This document shows, in pieces, positions 32,267-40,283 of a stretch of 64,000 nt of DNA (positions within the stretch are counted from its first letter, which is position 1; each line of letters opens with the position of its first letter). This stretch comes from JAWQFO01 sp033436665 (GTDB lineage: Bacteria; Pseudomonadota; Alphaproteobacteria; Rhodobacterales; Rhodobacteraceae): assembly GCF_033436665.1 (NCBI RefSeq), contig NZ_JAWQFO010000012.1, positions 1 through 64,000 on the forward strand, in the 5' to 3' direction. The notes below the pieces were generated by a model. The model was given only the letters and a program-made list of their open reading frames with translations, was not told the origin of the DNA and ran no database searches. The position numbers were made by a program, and so were the translations under genes.

Positions 32267-33511
32267 ATGACTTCCAGGACAGACGTGATCATCATCGGCG
32301 CTGGGCAAGCCGGGCTCGCGATGAGCCATTGCCTGGGCCGGTGCGGGATCGACCACGTGGTTCTCGAGCGTGGCGTCATCGGCCAGAGATGGCGCGACGA
32401 GCGCTGGGATTCGCTGCACCTTTTGACCCCGAACCGCCTGACACGGCTCCCGGGGCGCGCCGGCACGGACCGGGACCCGGACGGGTTCATGCACAAGAGT
32501 GCCGTGGTGACGATGCTCGAGGCCTATGGGGCTGCATCCGCCGCACCGGTCGTCACCGGGGCCGAGGTGTTCTCGGTCGCACCCTGTGCCGGCGGCTTTG
32601 CCATCGTGACCGGACGCGGGACCTGGCGCGCGCGTTGCGTCGTCGTTGCCAGCGGCGCCTGTGACCGGCCCCGCGTGCCGGGCTTTGCGGCGGCGCTCGA
32701 CACGTCCATCGCGCAGATCACCCCGAGCACCTACAAGTCCCCGCGCCAGGTCGCGGCGGGCGGGGTGCTGGTCGTCGGGGCCTCGGCCACCGGTGTCCAG
32801 TTGGCGGACGAGCTTGCGCGGGCCGGCCGCGAGGTGACGCTGGCCGTGGGCAGCCACGTGCCACTGCCGCGCCGCTACCGGGCGCGCGACATCATGGGCT
32901 GGCTCGATGCCTGCGGGTTTCTCGACGACCCCCGGCGCCGCGACGTCCCGCAGGCGCGGACCGCGCGGCACCCGTCGTTCCAGCTGGTCGGCGGCCCCGA
33001 GCCGCGGACCCTCGACCTCGGGGCGCTTGCGGCAAGCGGTGTGAGGCTTGCCGGTCGCGCGCTGTCCGGAGCGGGACGCCGCATCTCCTTCGCGGGCGAC
33101 CTTGCCACGTCGGTGGCGGCGGCCGAGCTGCGCCGCACCCGCCTGCTCGACCGGATCGACGGCTTCATCGCCGGACAGGGCCTTGATGCACCCGCCGCAC
33201 ACCGTCCCGCGCCGCTGACCGTTCCGGCAATCGCCGCCGAGATCGACCTCGTCCGCGCCGGCGTGCGCAGCGTGATCTGGGCCACCGGGTACCGGCGCGC
33301 CTACCCGTGGCTCGACGCACCCGTCTTCGACGCTCACGGCGAAATCCGTCAGCGCGGCGGGGTCACGCCGGTTCCGGGCCTCTTCACCCTCGGCCTGCCG
33401 TTCATGCGGCACCGAAATTCAACTTTCATCGACGGCGTCGGTCGCGACGCGGACTTCATTTCAACCCGTATCGCCCGGCACCTGGGACATATCGCCAGCC
33501 GGGCGGCCTGA
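32267..33511 (+). CDS. FAD-dependent NAD(P)-binding monooxygenase-like protein
   Basis: A 414-residue flavoprotein of the flavin-containing monooxygenase/CzcO type. The FAD Rossmann motif VIIIGAGQAGLAMS is at about 7-20 and the NAD(P) Rossmann motif VLVVGASATGVQLADE at about 168-183; IWATGYRRAYPWLD is the ATG-x-YR motif near 345. Such enzymes oxygenate N, S or ketone substrates. The start at ATG 32267 is favoured over ATG 32258 because ACAAGGG lies at the right distance. It sits 12 bp before a second flavoprotein gene; the two are probably one transcript. Confidence 0.88.
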   Translation: MTSRTDVIIIGAGQAGLAMSHCLGRCGIDHVVLERGVIGQRWRDERWDSLHLLTPNRLTRLPGRAGTDRDPDGFMHKSAVVTMLEAYGAASAAPVVTGAEVFSVAPCAGGFAIVTGRGTWRARCVVVASGACDRPRVPGFAAALDTSIAQITPSTYKSPRQVAAGGVLVVGASATGVQLADELARAGREVTLAVGSHVPLPRRYRARDIMGWLDACGFLDDPRRRDVPQARTARHPSFQLVGGPEPRTLDLGALAASGVRLAGRALSGAGRRISFAGDLATSVAAAELRRTRLLDRIDGFIAGQGLDAPAAHRPAPLTVPAIAAEIDLVRAGVRSVIWATGYRRAYPWLDAPVFDAHGEIRQRGGVTPVPGLFTLGLPFMRHRNSTFIDGVGRDADFISTRIARHLGHIASRAA

Positions 33512-33523
33512 AAGGACAAGACA

Positions 33524-34699
33524 ATGCAGACCAAGGTATTTTCGAACGATCATTACGACGCGATCATCGTCGGCGCCCGCTGCGCGGGTGCCGCCACCGC
33601 GATGCTTCTGGCCCGTGCGGGGCAGCGCGTGCTGGTGGTCGACTGGGCCGAGGAAGGCTCGGACACCATGTCCACCCACGCGCTGATGCGCGGCGCGGTA
33701 ATGCAACTCGACCGCTGGGGCGTGCTGCCCGGGATCGTGGCCGCGGGAACGCCTGCCATCCGGCGCACGACCTTCCAGTATGGCGCGCAGCAGATCCCGC
33801 TCGACATCAAGCCCTCGCATGGTGTCGACGCGCTCTACGCGCCGCGCCGCACGGTACTGGACGCGGCGCTCGTCGCCGCCGCACGCGCCGCCGGGGCCGA
33901 GCTTTGCTTCGGCATCTCGTTCCGCGACGTGCTGCGCGATGCGCAGGGCCGCGTCCGTGGCGCGGTGCTCGCATCGAGCCGGTTCGGCCGCATCGAGGTC
34001 TCGGCGGACATCGTGATCGGTGCCGATGGCCGCCGGTCGAGCGTCGCCCGGCGTGTCGAGGCCCGGACGAACCTCGTGTCGCGCAACCGGATCGCCTGCG
34101 CCTACGCCTACTACGAAGGCATCGAGGACACCGGCTCGCACTGGCTTTACCTGCCGCGTTTCGCGGCCGGCAAGATCCCGACAAACGATGGCGCGCATTG
34201 CGTATTCGTCGCCCTGCCGATGGAGCGGTTCAACAGCGACGTGCGCGGCGTTCTGGCCGAGGACCCGGTGGCGGCGATCCTCGCCGACGAGGAGCCTGTC
34301 TTTGCCGACATGATGCGCCCGGCGCGCCGGACCTCGGAGGTGACGCTGTTCGCCGGGCAAAACGGCCACATGCGGCAGTGCCAGGGCCCGGGATGGGCGC
34401 TGGTGGGCGATGCGGGCTACTTCAAGGATCCGCTGACCGCTCACGGGATCACCGATGCGTTACGCGATGCCGAGAGCCTTGCGGAGGCCGTCCTGGCCGG
34501 AACCGGGCAGGCGCTGCAGGCCTACCAGCGCGACCGCGACGCCCTGTCGACCGAGCTTTTCGATATCTCCGACGAGATCGCGGGCTTCGGTTGGTCCCTG
34601 CCCGACCTGCAGGCGCTGCACATGCGGCTCAACACGGTGATGAAGCAGGAACAGGACTGGATGGCGACGCGCCAGGCCGAGACCAGGATCGCCGCGTGA
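33524..34699 (+). CDS. FAD-dependent oxidoreductase of the geranylgeranyl reductase-like group
   Basis: A 391-residue flavoprotein with an N-terminal FAD motif in the GARCAGA variant (AIIVGARCAGAATAMLL, about 13-29) and the second FAD motif GWALVGDAGYFKDPLTAHGITDAL (in segments, about 289-312), typical of the group annotated as geranylgeranyl reductase-like or FAD-binding monooxygenase. VIGADGRRSSVAR is the GD/DG motif. AAAGGACAAGAC precedes the ATG. It ends at the terminator at 34724. Substrate unknown; with the upstream monooxygenase it could form a two-step oxidation, which is inference. Confidence 0.88.
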   Translation: MQTKVFSNDHYDAIIVGARCAGAATAMLLARAGQRVLVVDWAEEGSDTMSTHALMRGAVMQLDRWGVLPGIVAAGTPAIRRTTFQYGAQQIPLDIKPSHGVDALYAPRRTVLDAALVAAARAAGAELCFGISFRDVLRDAQGRVRGAVLASSRFGRIEVSADIVIGADGRRSSVARRVEARTNLVSRNRIACAYAYYEGIEDTGSHWLYLPRFAAGKIPTNDGAHCVFVALPMERFNSDVRGVLAEDPVAAILADEEPVFADMMRPARRTSEVTLFAGQNGHMRQCQGPGWALVGDAGYFKDPLTAHGITDALRDAESLAEAVLAGTGQALQAYQRDRDALSTELFDISDEIAGFGWSLPDLQALHMRLNTVMKQEQDWMATRQAETRIAA

Positions 34700-34723
34700 C
34701 GGCGGCGGCACAACGCGGAGACG

Positions 34724-34756
34724 ATCCCGCCGGCAGGACAGCCCGGCGGGATTGTT
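34724..34756 (+). terminator. Terminator after the second flavoprotein
   Basis: ATCCCGCCGG (34724-34733) and CCGGCGGGAT (34743-34752) form a perfect 10-bp stem followed by TGTT. It separates the redox block from the globin operon. Confidence 0.75.
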
Positions 34757-34818
34757 GCCAGATCGGGTTTCTGCTGCCACGATTGGCGGGAAATCCGGCG
34801 GCAAGTGGGGAAGGCCAG

Positions 34819-35190
34819 ATGGAAAAATCGCTCTTCGACAAGTATGGCGGCTTCTCGACCGTCAGCCGGATCATCATGTCGCTTTACGACAAGCTGCTCG
34901 ACGACGACGACGTCGGCCCGTTTTTTGACGACGTGGACATGCCGAAACTGATCGACCACCAGACCAAGTTCGTGTCCTCGCTCATGGGCGGACCCGCCTC
35001 CTTTTCGGACGGGCATATCGAACGCGCGCACCGCCATCTGGAGGTGAACGACCTGCATTTCGACCGGCTGAAGGAGCTTGTCCGGCAGACGCTCGAGGAA
35101 TTCGACGTCGATGCCGGCGATATCGAGACCGTTCTGGCCGCCTTCGAGGCGCGCCGCCCTCTGCTGGTCGGGGCCGCGGATGTCCATTGA
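34819..35190 (+). CDS. Group 1 truncated haemoglobin
   Basis: A 123-residue truncated globin of group 1 (trHbN). The GGFSTVSRIIMSLYDKLL start gives the first helices with a glycine pair; FF-x-D near 40-43 gives the CD region; HQTKFVSSLMGGP is the E helix; the proximal haem His lies in ERAHRHL (about 76), and HFDRLKELVRQTLEE follows as helix G. Such proteins bind O2, CO or NO. The gene overlaps the next cyclase gene by 11 nt, an unusual arrangement that makes co-translation and physical interaction likely; the globin may act as a detachable haem sensor for the cyclase. Start at ATG 34819 after GGGGAAGG. Confidence 0.9.
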   Translation: MEKSLFDKYGGFSTVSRIIMSLYDKLLDDDDVGPFFDDVDMPKLIDHQTKFVSSLMGGPASFSDGHIERAHRHLEVNDLHFDRLKELVRQTLEEFDVDAGDIETVLAAFEARRPLLVGAADVH

Positions 35191-36214
35191 AGCGATCAAT
35201 GAGCAGCTGCTGCGCGCCATCGGCGTCGGCGTGGCGCTGGTGGACATCGACAGCCTCGTGCTGGTCTATCGCAACGACACCTTCGACGAATGGTTCGCCT
35301 CGAACGGCCCCACGGCCACGCTACAGGACCTGCTGCCGACGCTCGACATCACGGCCATGCGCGCCGGGCTCGAAGCTGAGGGGCGGCATTCGGCCGAGGT
35401 CTCGTTCAAGCTGCGCCGGCGCCGGATGACCGTCGCGACCGAGTTCAACCGCGCCGAGGAGGCGGGGGCGCGGATCGCGGTGCTGGTCTGTCAGAACATC
35501 ACCCGGATCAAGGAGCTGGAGTCGATGATCGACAGCTACTCGGTGATGGTCGAGCGCAACACCTTCGAGATCAAGCGCGAGAAGGAGCAGGTGGAAAAGC
35601 TGCTGCTCGACATGATGCCGCGCGCCGCCTACGAGGAATACAAGTCCTTCGGTATCGTCGCCCCGCGCCACTTCGCGCCGGTTTCGGTCCTGACCCTCGA
35701 TTTTGCTGGGTTCGACGCGATGCTCGCCGATCACGACCCGGGCGTGATCGTGAGCGAGCTCAACGACCTCTACGGCGCCTTCGACCGTATCGGCGAGCAG
35801 TTCGGCTGCCAGCGCATCCGTACCCACGGCGACAGCTATGTCGCGGTCGCAGGCGTGCCCGATCCGGTCGCCGATCACGCATCGGCGGTCGCCAATTCGG
35901 CTATCCGCTACCTGCGCTACCTCGAGCGGCGCAACGAAAGCCACGCGATCCGCTGGCAGGCACGGATCGGAGTTGCATCGGGTTCGGTCGTAGGCTCGGT
36001 GGTGGGCGTCAAGCGCTACATCTACGACGTTTTCGGGCCGGCGGTGACGCGCGCGCTGACGCTACGGGCAAGGGCGGCTCCGATGACGCTTCTGGCCGAC
36101 CGGGACCACGCGGCGCTGCTCGACGAAGGGTTCGACCGCGCTCCGGCCGGCGACGATGCCTGCGCGCTCACGCTGGCGCAGCATGGATCCGTCGCCGGAC
36201 CGGGCGGCCAGTAA
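35180..36214 (+). CDS. Class III adenylate/guanylate cyclase-like protein
   Basis: A 344-residue soluble protein. An N-terminal PAS-like domain (about 5-115) is joined by a helical signalling linker (about 118-150, VERNTFEIKREKEQVEKLL) to a class III cyclase domain (about 163-320). The two metal Asp residues are present (LTLDFAGF and THGDSYVAVAG). However, the region that normally reads YD-x-(W/F)G-x2-VN-x-A-x-R reads YDVFGPAVTRALT, so both transition-state residues (Asn and Arg) are Thr. Activity may be weak or lost, or the protein may work as a regulatory partner. The ATG overlaps the globin gene by 11 nt; the kinase gene follows after 6 bp. Confidence 0.85.
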   Translation: MSIEAINEQLLRAIGVGVALVDIDSLVLVYRNDTFDEWFASNGPTATLQDLLPTLDITAMRAGLEAEGRHSAEVSFKLRRRRMTVATEFNRAEEAGARIAVLVCQNITRIKELESMIDSYSVMVERNTFEIKREKEQVEKLLLDMMPRAAYEEYKSFGIVAPRHFAPVSVLTLDFAGFDAMLADHDPGVIVSELNDLYGAFDRIGEQFGCQRIRTHGDSYVAVAGVPDPVADHASAVANSAIRYLRYLERRNESHAIRWQARIGVASGSVVGSVVGVKRYIYDVFGPAVTRALTLRARAAPMTLLADRDHAALLDEGFDRAPAGDDACALTLAQHGSVAGPGGQ

Positions 36215-36220
36215 GACACG

Positions 36221-37663
36221 GTGTCCGGTCTCGATCCGCTGCTTGCGCATACGCTCGATACGCTCGGCGAAGGGGTGGCGCTGTTCGACGACGCGGGCGC
36301 CCTGCTGCGCGTGAACCGCGCCTTCCGCACCATGAACCCGGGTCTCGCCGACCTCTTGTCGCCTGGACTGTCCTGGGACGTGTTGCTGCGCGAGGCGGCG
36401 CATCGCGCGGCGCTGCCCGATGACACCTGCAAAGCGCTTGCCGTGATCGAGGCTGACATGCTCGAGGGCCCGGAGGCGATGCGGCACCTGCGGGTCGAGA
36501 CCGGGCGCGGACATGCGCACACGCTGCAGCTTTCGCCAAGCCCCGGCGGCGGTTTCGTGCTGGTCCAGTCACAGGTCCCTTCGGAGGGCGCAGAGGGCGA
36601 TGCGCAGCACGATCTCGAGGAACTGCTGACCAAGGTGCTCGATGCCAGTCCCGCATGCCTGACCATGTCGCGCGTTGGCGACGGGCAGATCATCTACCGC
36701 TCGCCGGCAGCCTCGGCCCTGCTTGGGTTGGCCAAGAGCAGCTTCTCGCATTTCGCACGGCGCGAGGAGCGCGCGGATTTCATCACCGCACTGCTGCCGG
36801 ACGGCCGGGTCGATGACATGCGCGTGACCGGAGTTCGCGGCGACGGGAGCGAGTTTCCCGCCGGTATCTCCGCGCGCCTCATCGACTATGGCGGCGAAGA
36901 GGTGATCGTGTCGGACATGGAGGATCTGAGCGCGCGGCTTGCCGTGCAGGCCGAACTGGCCCGACAGCGCGCGCAGGTATTCCAGGCCGAGAAGATGTCG
37001 GCCTTGGGCGAGTTGCTGGCCGGAGTCGCGCACGAACTCAACAACCCGCTGTCGGTGATCGTGGGCAATGCCGAGTTCCTGCACGAGGATCTCGAGGGGT
37101 CCGCGCATGCCCCGCGCATCGGCAAGATCGGCACGGCGGCGGATCGCTGCGTTCGCATCGTGCGTTCGTTCCTTTCGATGGCCCGGCAGGAACCGCTCGA
37201 TCCGCGCCCGACCGCGCTGGCCGGTCTGCTGGACCTGGCGGTGGACACCGTGCAGCCGCTGGCCGGGCCAGCCGGCATCACCCTGTCGGTCGAGCTGCCT
37301 CCGGTTCTGGCCGAGGTGATGGTCGACGAGGTCCAGGTGTCGCAGGTCGCCATCAACCTGCTGACCAACGCGGTTCATGCGATCGCGGACAGCGGCATCG
37401 GCGACGCGGTGACGGTCACGGCGGGGATGCAGGGCGATGTGGTCGCCGTCAGCGTCTCGGACAACGGTCCCGGCGTTCCCGAGCAGATCGCGCGCCGCAT
37501 CTTCGATCCGCTCTTCACCACCAAGGAGGTCGGCAAGGGGACCGGTGTCGGACTTGCCTTCTGTCACCGCGTCGTGGCAGCGCATGGCGGCGAGATTCAC
37601 CTCGACCCCGGACAGCAGGCCGGCGCGCGCTTCGTCCTGACCCTGCCCGTGGCCCGACTATGA
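36221..37663 (+). CDS. PAS-containing histidine kinase of the globin-cyclase operon
   Basis: A 480-residue soluble histidine kinase. Two PAS regions lie at about 8-115 and 130-240. The HisKA domain has GELLAGVAHELNNPLSV with the phosphoacceptor His271; the ATPase domain has NLLTNAVHAI, VSDNGPGVP, FTTKEVGKGTGVGLAFCHR. There is no receiver and no regulator gene nearby. It resembles the hybrid kinase at 26393-28600 over PAS and kinase core, so it could share the same OmpR-type regulator. GTG start, 6 bp after the cyclase stop, so it is in the same operon as truncated haemoglobin and cyclase. It ends one base before the convergent glpR stop. Confidence 0.9.
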   Translation: MSGLDPLLAHTLDTLGEGVALFDDAGALLRVNRAFRTMNPGLADLLSPGLSWDVLLREAAHRAALPDDTCKALAVIEADMLEGPEAMRHLRVETGRGHAHTLQLSPSPGGGFVLVQSQVPSEGAEGDAQHDLEELLTKVLDASPACLTMSRVGDGQIIYRSPAASALLGLAKSSFSHFARREERADFITALLPDGRVDDMRVTGVRGDGSEFPAGISARLIDYGGEEVIVSDMEDLSARLAVQAELARQRAQVFQAEKMSALGELLAGVAHELNNPLSVIVGNAEFLHEDLEGSAHAPRIGKIGTAADRCVRIVRSFLSMARQEPLDPRPTALAGLLDLAVDTVQPLAGPAGITLSVELPPVLAEVMVDEVQVSQVAINLLTNAVHAIADSGIGDAVTVTAGMQGDVVAVSVSDNGPGVPEQIARRIFDPLFTTKEVGKGTGVGLAFCHRVVAAHGGEIHLDPGQQAGARFVLTLPVARL

Positions 37664-37664
37664 G

Positions 37665-38426
37665 CTAGCCGCCGACGATCACCGTGGTTTCCCAGCCTTC
37701 GCAACGCTCCGGCAGCGGAGGCGGCAGGGCTTCGTCGGTGTAGAAGGTGTCGATCTCGGACATCGACGTGATGCGGGCGGGGGCGCTGCGCTTGAACTTG
37801 GAGTGATCGGCGACAAGAAAGGTGCGGCGTGACTGGGCGATGATGGTCTGGCTCACCCCGACCTCCTGGATGTCGAAATCGAGCAGGTCGCCCTCGGTGT
37901 CGAGCGCCGAACATCCGATGACGGCGAGGTCGAACTTGAATTTGCGAATCGTGTCGATGGTCAGCGTGCCGATGAGACCGCCGTCGGTGCGTCGAAGCGT
38001 CCCGCCGGTCAGGATGGTCTGGCAGTCTGAATTGGCGACCAGGATGTTGGCCACGTTCATGTTGTTGGTCACCACCAGCAGATCGCGGTGATGCAGCAGT
38101 TCGCGGGCCACCGCCTCGGTGCTGGTGCCGATGTTCAGAAACAGCGAGCAGCCGTCCGGGATGTCCCGGGCGCAGGCCCGCGCAATGGCCTGCTTGCCCT
38201 CCTGGTTGAGCGTGCGGCGTTCCTCGTAGACGATGTTCGTGGTGCCCGAGGGCAGCACGGCTCCGCCATGCACGCGCTCGAGCTTGCCGGCGTCCGCCAG
38301 TTCGGTCAGGTCGCGCCGGATCGTCTGGAGGGTGACGCCGAACTGCTCGGCAAGCCCTTCGACGGTGACCTTGCCCAGCCGGCGGGCCGTTTCGAGGATC
38401 TCGGGATGCCGAAAGGTCTGCGACAT
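37665..38426 (-). CDS. glpR: DeoR-family glycerol-3-phosphate regulon repressor
   Basis: A 253-residue DeoR-type repressor. The N-terminal helix-turn-helix (about 6-57) has LAEQFGVTLQTIRRDLTELADAGKL, the family signature, followed by HGGAV. The C-terminal sugar-phosphate sensor domain has IGTSTEAVAR and VADHSKF. It is divergent from glpD with 242 bp between, and two inverted TTCGTTTATGT-type sites in that gap are likely its operators. The expected inducer is glycerol-3-phosphate, so the downstream uptake and catabolic genes are switched on by glycerol. Confidence 0.93.
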   Translation of the reverse strand: MSQTFRHPEILETARRLGKVTVEGLAEQFGVTLQTIRRDLTELADAGKLERVHGGAVLPSGTTNIVYEERRTLNQEGKQAIARACARDIPDGCSLFLNIGTSTEAVARELLHHRDLLVVTNNMNVANILVANSDCQTILTGGTLRRTDGGLIGTLTIDTIRKFKFDLAVIGCSALDTEGDLLDFDIQEVGVSQTIIAQSRRTFLVADHSKFKRSAPARITSMSEIDTFYTDEALPPPLPERCEGWETTVIVGG

Positions 38427-38489
38427 CGGGCGCTACCCTCCCTTCACCTGTAGTTTCTGCGCCTGCGAAAGAATCGCAAGCGCCAAGGG

Positions 38490-38503
38490 TTCGTTTATGT
38501 GCG
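38490..38503 (+). promoter_or_regulatory. GlpR operator candidate, site 1
   Basis: TTCGTTTATGTGCG. It matches site 2 (38579-38592) in inverted orientation at 13 of 14 bases. TTCG half-sites spaced as here fit DeoR-family operators such as E. coli GlpR's. It lies nearer glpR. Confidence 0.6.
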
Positions 38504-38578
38504 TTTCGGCAGATAATGCCCGAATACCGCATAATGGCTACCATTTTCTCGCGCGATCCGGTGAACTGAGCGCCAAAG

Positions 38579-38592
38579 CGAACATAAACGAA
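38579..38592 (-). promoter_or_regulatory. GlpR operator candidate, site 2
   Basis: CGAACATAAACGAA, the reverse complement of TTCGTTTATGTTCG. It lies 77 bp before the glpD start and about 89 bp from site 1, a distance that would allow DNA looping. Confidence 0.65.
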
Positions 38593-38668
38593 AATTCCGC
38601 TTGCCTAATGCCGGACCGGTCCTTAACCATGTCGGCGCACCACGCACATCCGACCGGGGAGGGGTCTC

Positions 38669-40273
38669 GTGCCGCACGCGCCATCCGCGCCAGACAGCTA
38701 CGACCTGTTCGTCATCGGCGGCGGCATCAACGGCTGCGGCATTGCCCGCGACGCGGCGGGTCGGGGACTGAGCGTGGCGCTTGTCGAGATGAACGACCTT
38801 GCCTCCGCAACCTCCTCGGCGTCGACCAAGCTGTTTCACGGTGGCCTGCGGTATCTCGAGTATTTCGAGATCAACCTCGTGCGGCACGCGCTGGCCGAGC
38901 GCGAAGTGCTGCTGAAGGCGATGCCGCATATCTCGTGGCCGATGCGCTTCGTGCTGCCCTATCACCCGGACATGCGCTTTGAAGGCGATACGCCCGCCTC
39001 GCGCCTTTTAAGCCGGGTGATGCCGTGGATGAAAGGCCGCCGCCCGGCGTGGATGATCCGCTTCGGCCTCTATCTTTACGACACGCTCGGGGGCCGCAGG
39101 CTGCTGCCGGGAACGACGACGGTCGATCTGCGCGACACGCCGGAAGGTGCGCCGCTCGAGGATCGGTTCGAGAAGGCGTTCGAGTATTCCGATTGCTGGA
39201 TCGAGGATTCGCGGCTCGTGGTGTTGAATGCACGGGACGCGGAAGACCGCGGCGCGCGCATCATGGTGCGCACCAAGCTGGAGCGGGCCGAGCGCGCGGG
39301 CGATCACTGGAACGTTCAGCTGCGCGACACCGAGACCGGCGCCGAAACCGTGCTGCGTGCCAGGATGCTGGTCAACGCGGGCGGGCCCTGGGTCGGCGAC
39401 ATCATCCACGGCAAGGTGCGGGTGCGCTCGAACGAGGGAGTGCGCCTCGTGCGCGGCAGCCACATCGTCACGCCGCGGCTCTACGATCACGACAAGTGCT
39501 ACTTTTTCCAGGGTGCGGACGGGCGCATCATCTTCGCGATCCCCTACGAGACCGACTTCACCCTGATCGGCACCACCGACGCCGAACACAAGGATCCTGA
39601 CGTACAGCCGGTCTGCACGCCCGAGGAACAGAAATACCTCGTCGATTTCGCCAACGGCTACTTCAAGCAGGACATCAGCACCGACGATATCGTCTGGACC
39701 TATTCCGGCGTGCGTCCGCTCTACGACGACGGGGCCAGCAGCGCGACGGCAGCCACGCGCGACTACACGCTCAAGGTCGACGACCGTGATGGTCCGCCGA
39801 TCCTGAACATCTTCGGCGGCAAGATCACCACCTACCGCAAGCTCGCCGAAGACGCGATGGACAGGATTGCGCCCTATTTCAAGGACATGCCCGGCCACTG
39901 GACCGCCGAAGTGCCCCTTCCGGGCGGCGATTTCGAGGTGTCCGGTGTCGACACGCTGGTTGCACAGTTGCGCGACGAGCACGAGTATCTCGATCGGCGC
40001 TGGGCGCTGAGGCTGGTTCGGGCCTATGGTACGCAAAGTCGCGAGATGTTGTCCGGCGTTAACGACCTGAAGGACCTCGGGCGCGACTTCGGAGCGACTT
40101 TGACCGAGCGGGAAGTGACCTGGCTGATGGACCGTGAATACGCGCAGCGCGCCGAGGACGTGGTGTGGCGCCGCAGCAAGCTGGGTCTGCGGCTGAGCAA
40201 GGAACAGGTCGCGGATCTCGACGCTTGGATGCAGGCACGGCGCCGCGCGGCGCTCGAACGGGCGGCGGAATAG
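38669..40273 (+). CDS. glpD: Glycerol-3-phosphate dehydrogenase (quinone-linked)
   Basis: A 534-residue membrane-associated flavoenzyme oxidising sn-glycerol-3-phosphate to dihydroxyacetone phosphate and passing electrons to quinone. The FAD motif DLFVIGGGINGCGIARDAAG is at about 12-31; SSASTKLFHGGLRYLE (about 50-65) is the GlpD signature; GGKITTYRKLAEDAM lies near 388-402, and the DAO C-terminal domain follows. GTG start after GGGGAGGGG. First gene of the glp operon; it leads directly into glpS with 10 bp between. Confidence 0.95.
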   Translation: MPHAPSAPDSYDLFVIGGGINGCGIARDAAGRGLSVALVEMNDLASATSSASTKLFHGGLRYLEYFEINLVRHALAEREVLLKAMPHISWPMRFVLPYHPDMRFEGDTPASRLLSRVMPWMKGRRPAWMIRFGLYLYDTLGGRRLLPGTTTVDLRDTPEGAPLEDRFEKAFEYSDCWIEDSRLVVLNARDAEDRGARIMVRTKLERAERAGDHWNVQLRDTETGAETVLRARMLVNAGGPWVGDIIHGKVRVRSNEGVRLVRGSHIVTPRLYDHDKCYFFQGADGRIIFAIPYETDFTLIGTTDAEHKDPDVQPVCTPEEQKYLVDFANGYFKQDISTDDIVWTYSGVRPLYDDGASSATAATRDYTLKVDDRDGPPILNIFGGKITTYRKLAEDAMDRIAPYFKDMPGHWTAEVPLPGGDFEVSGVDTLVAQLRDEHEYLDRRWALRLVRAYGTQSREMLSGVNDLKDLGRDFGATLTEREVTWLMDREYAQRAEDVVWRRSKLGLRLSKEQVADLDAWMQARRRAALERAAE

Positions 40274-40283
40274 GGGGCTTGGA

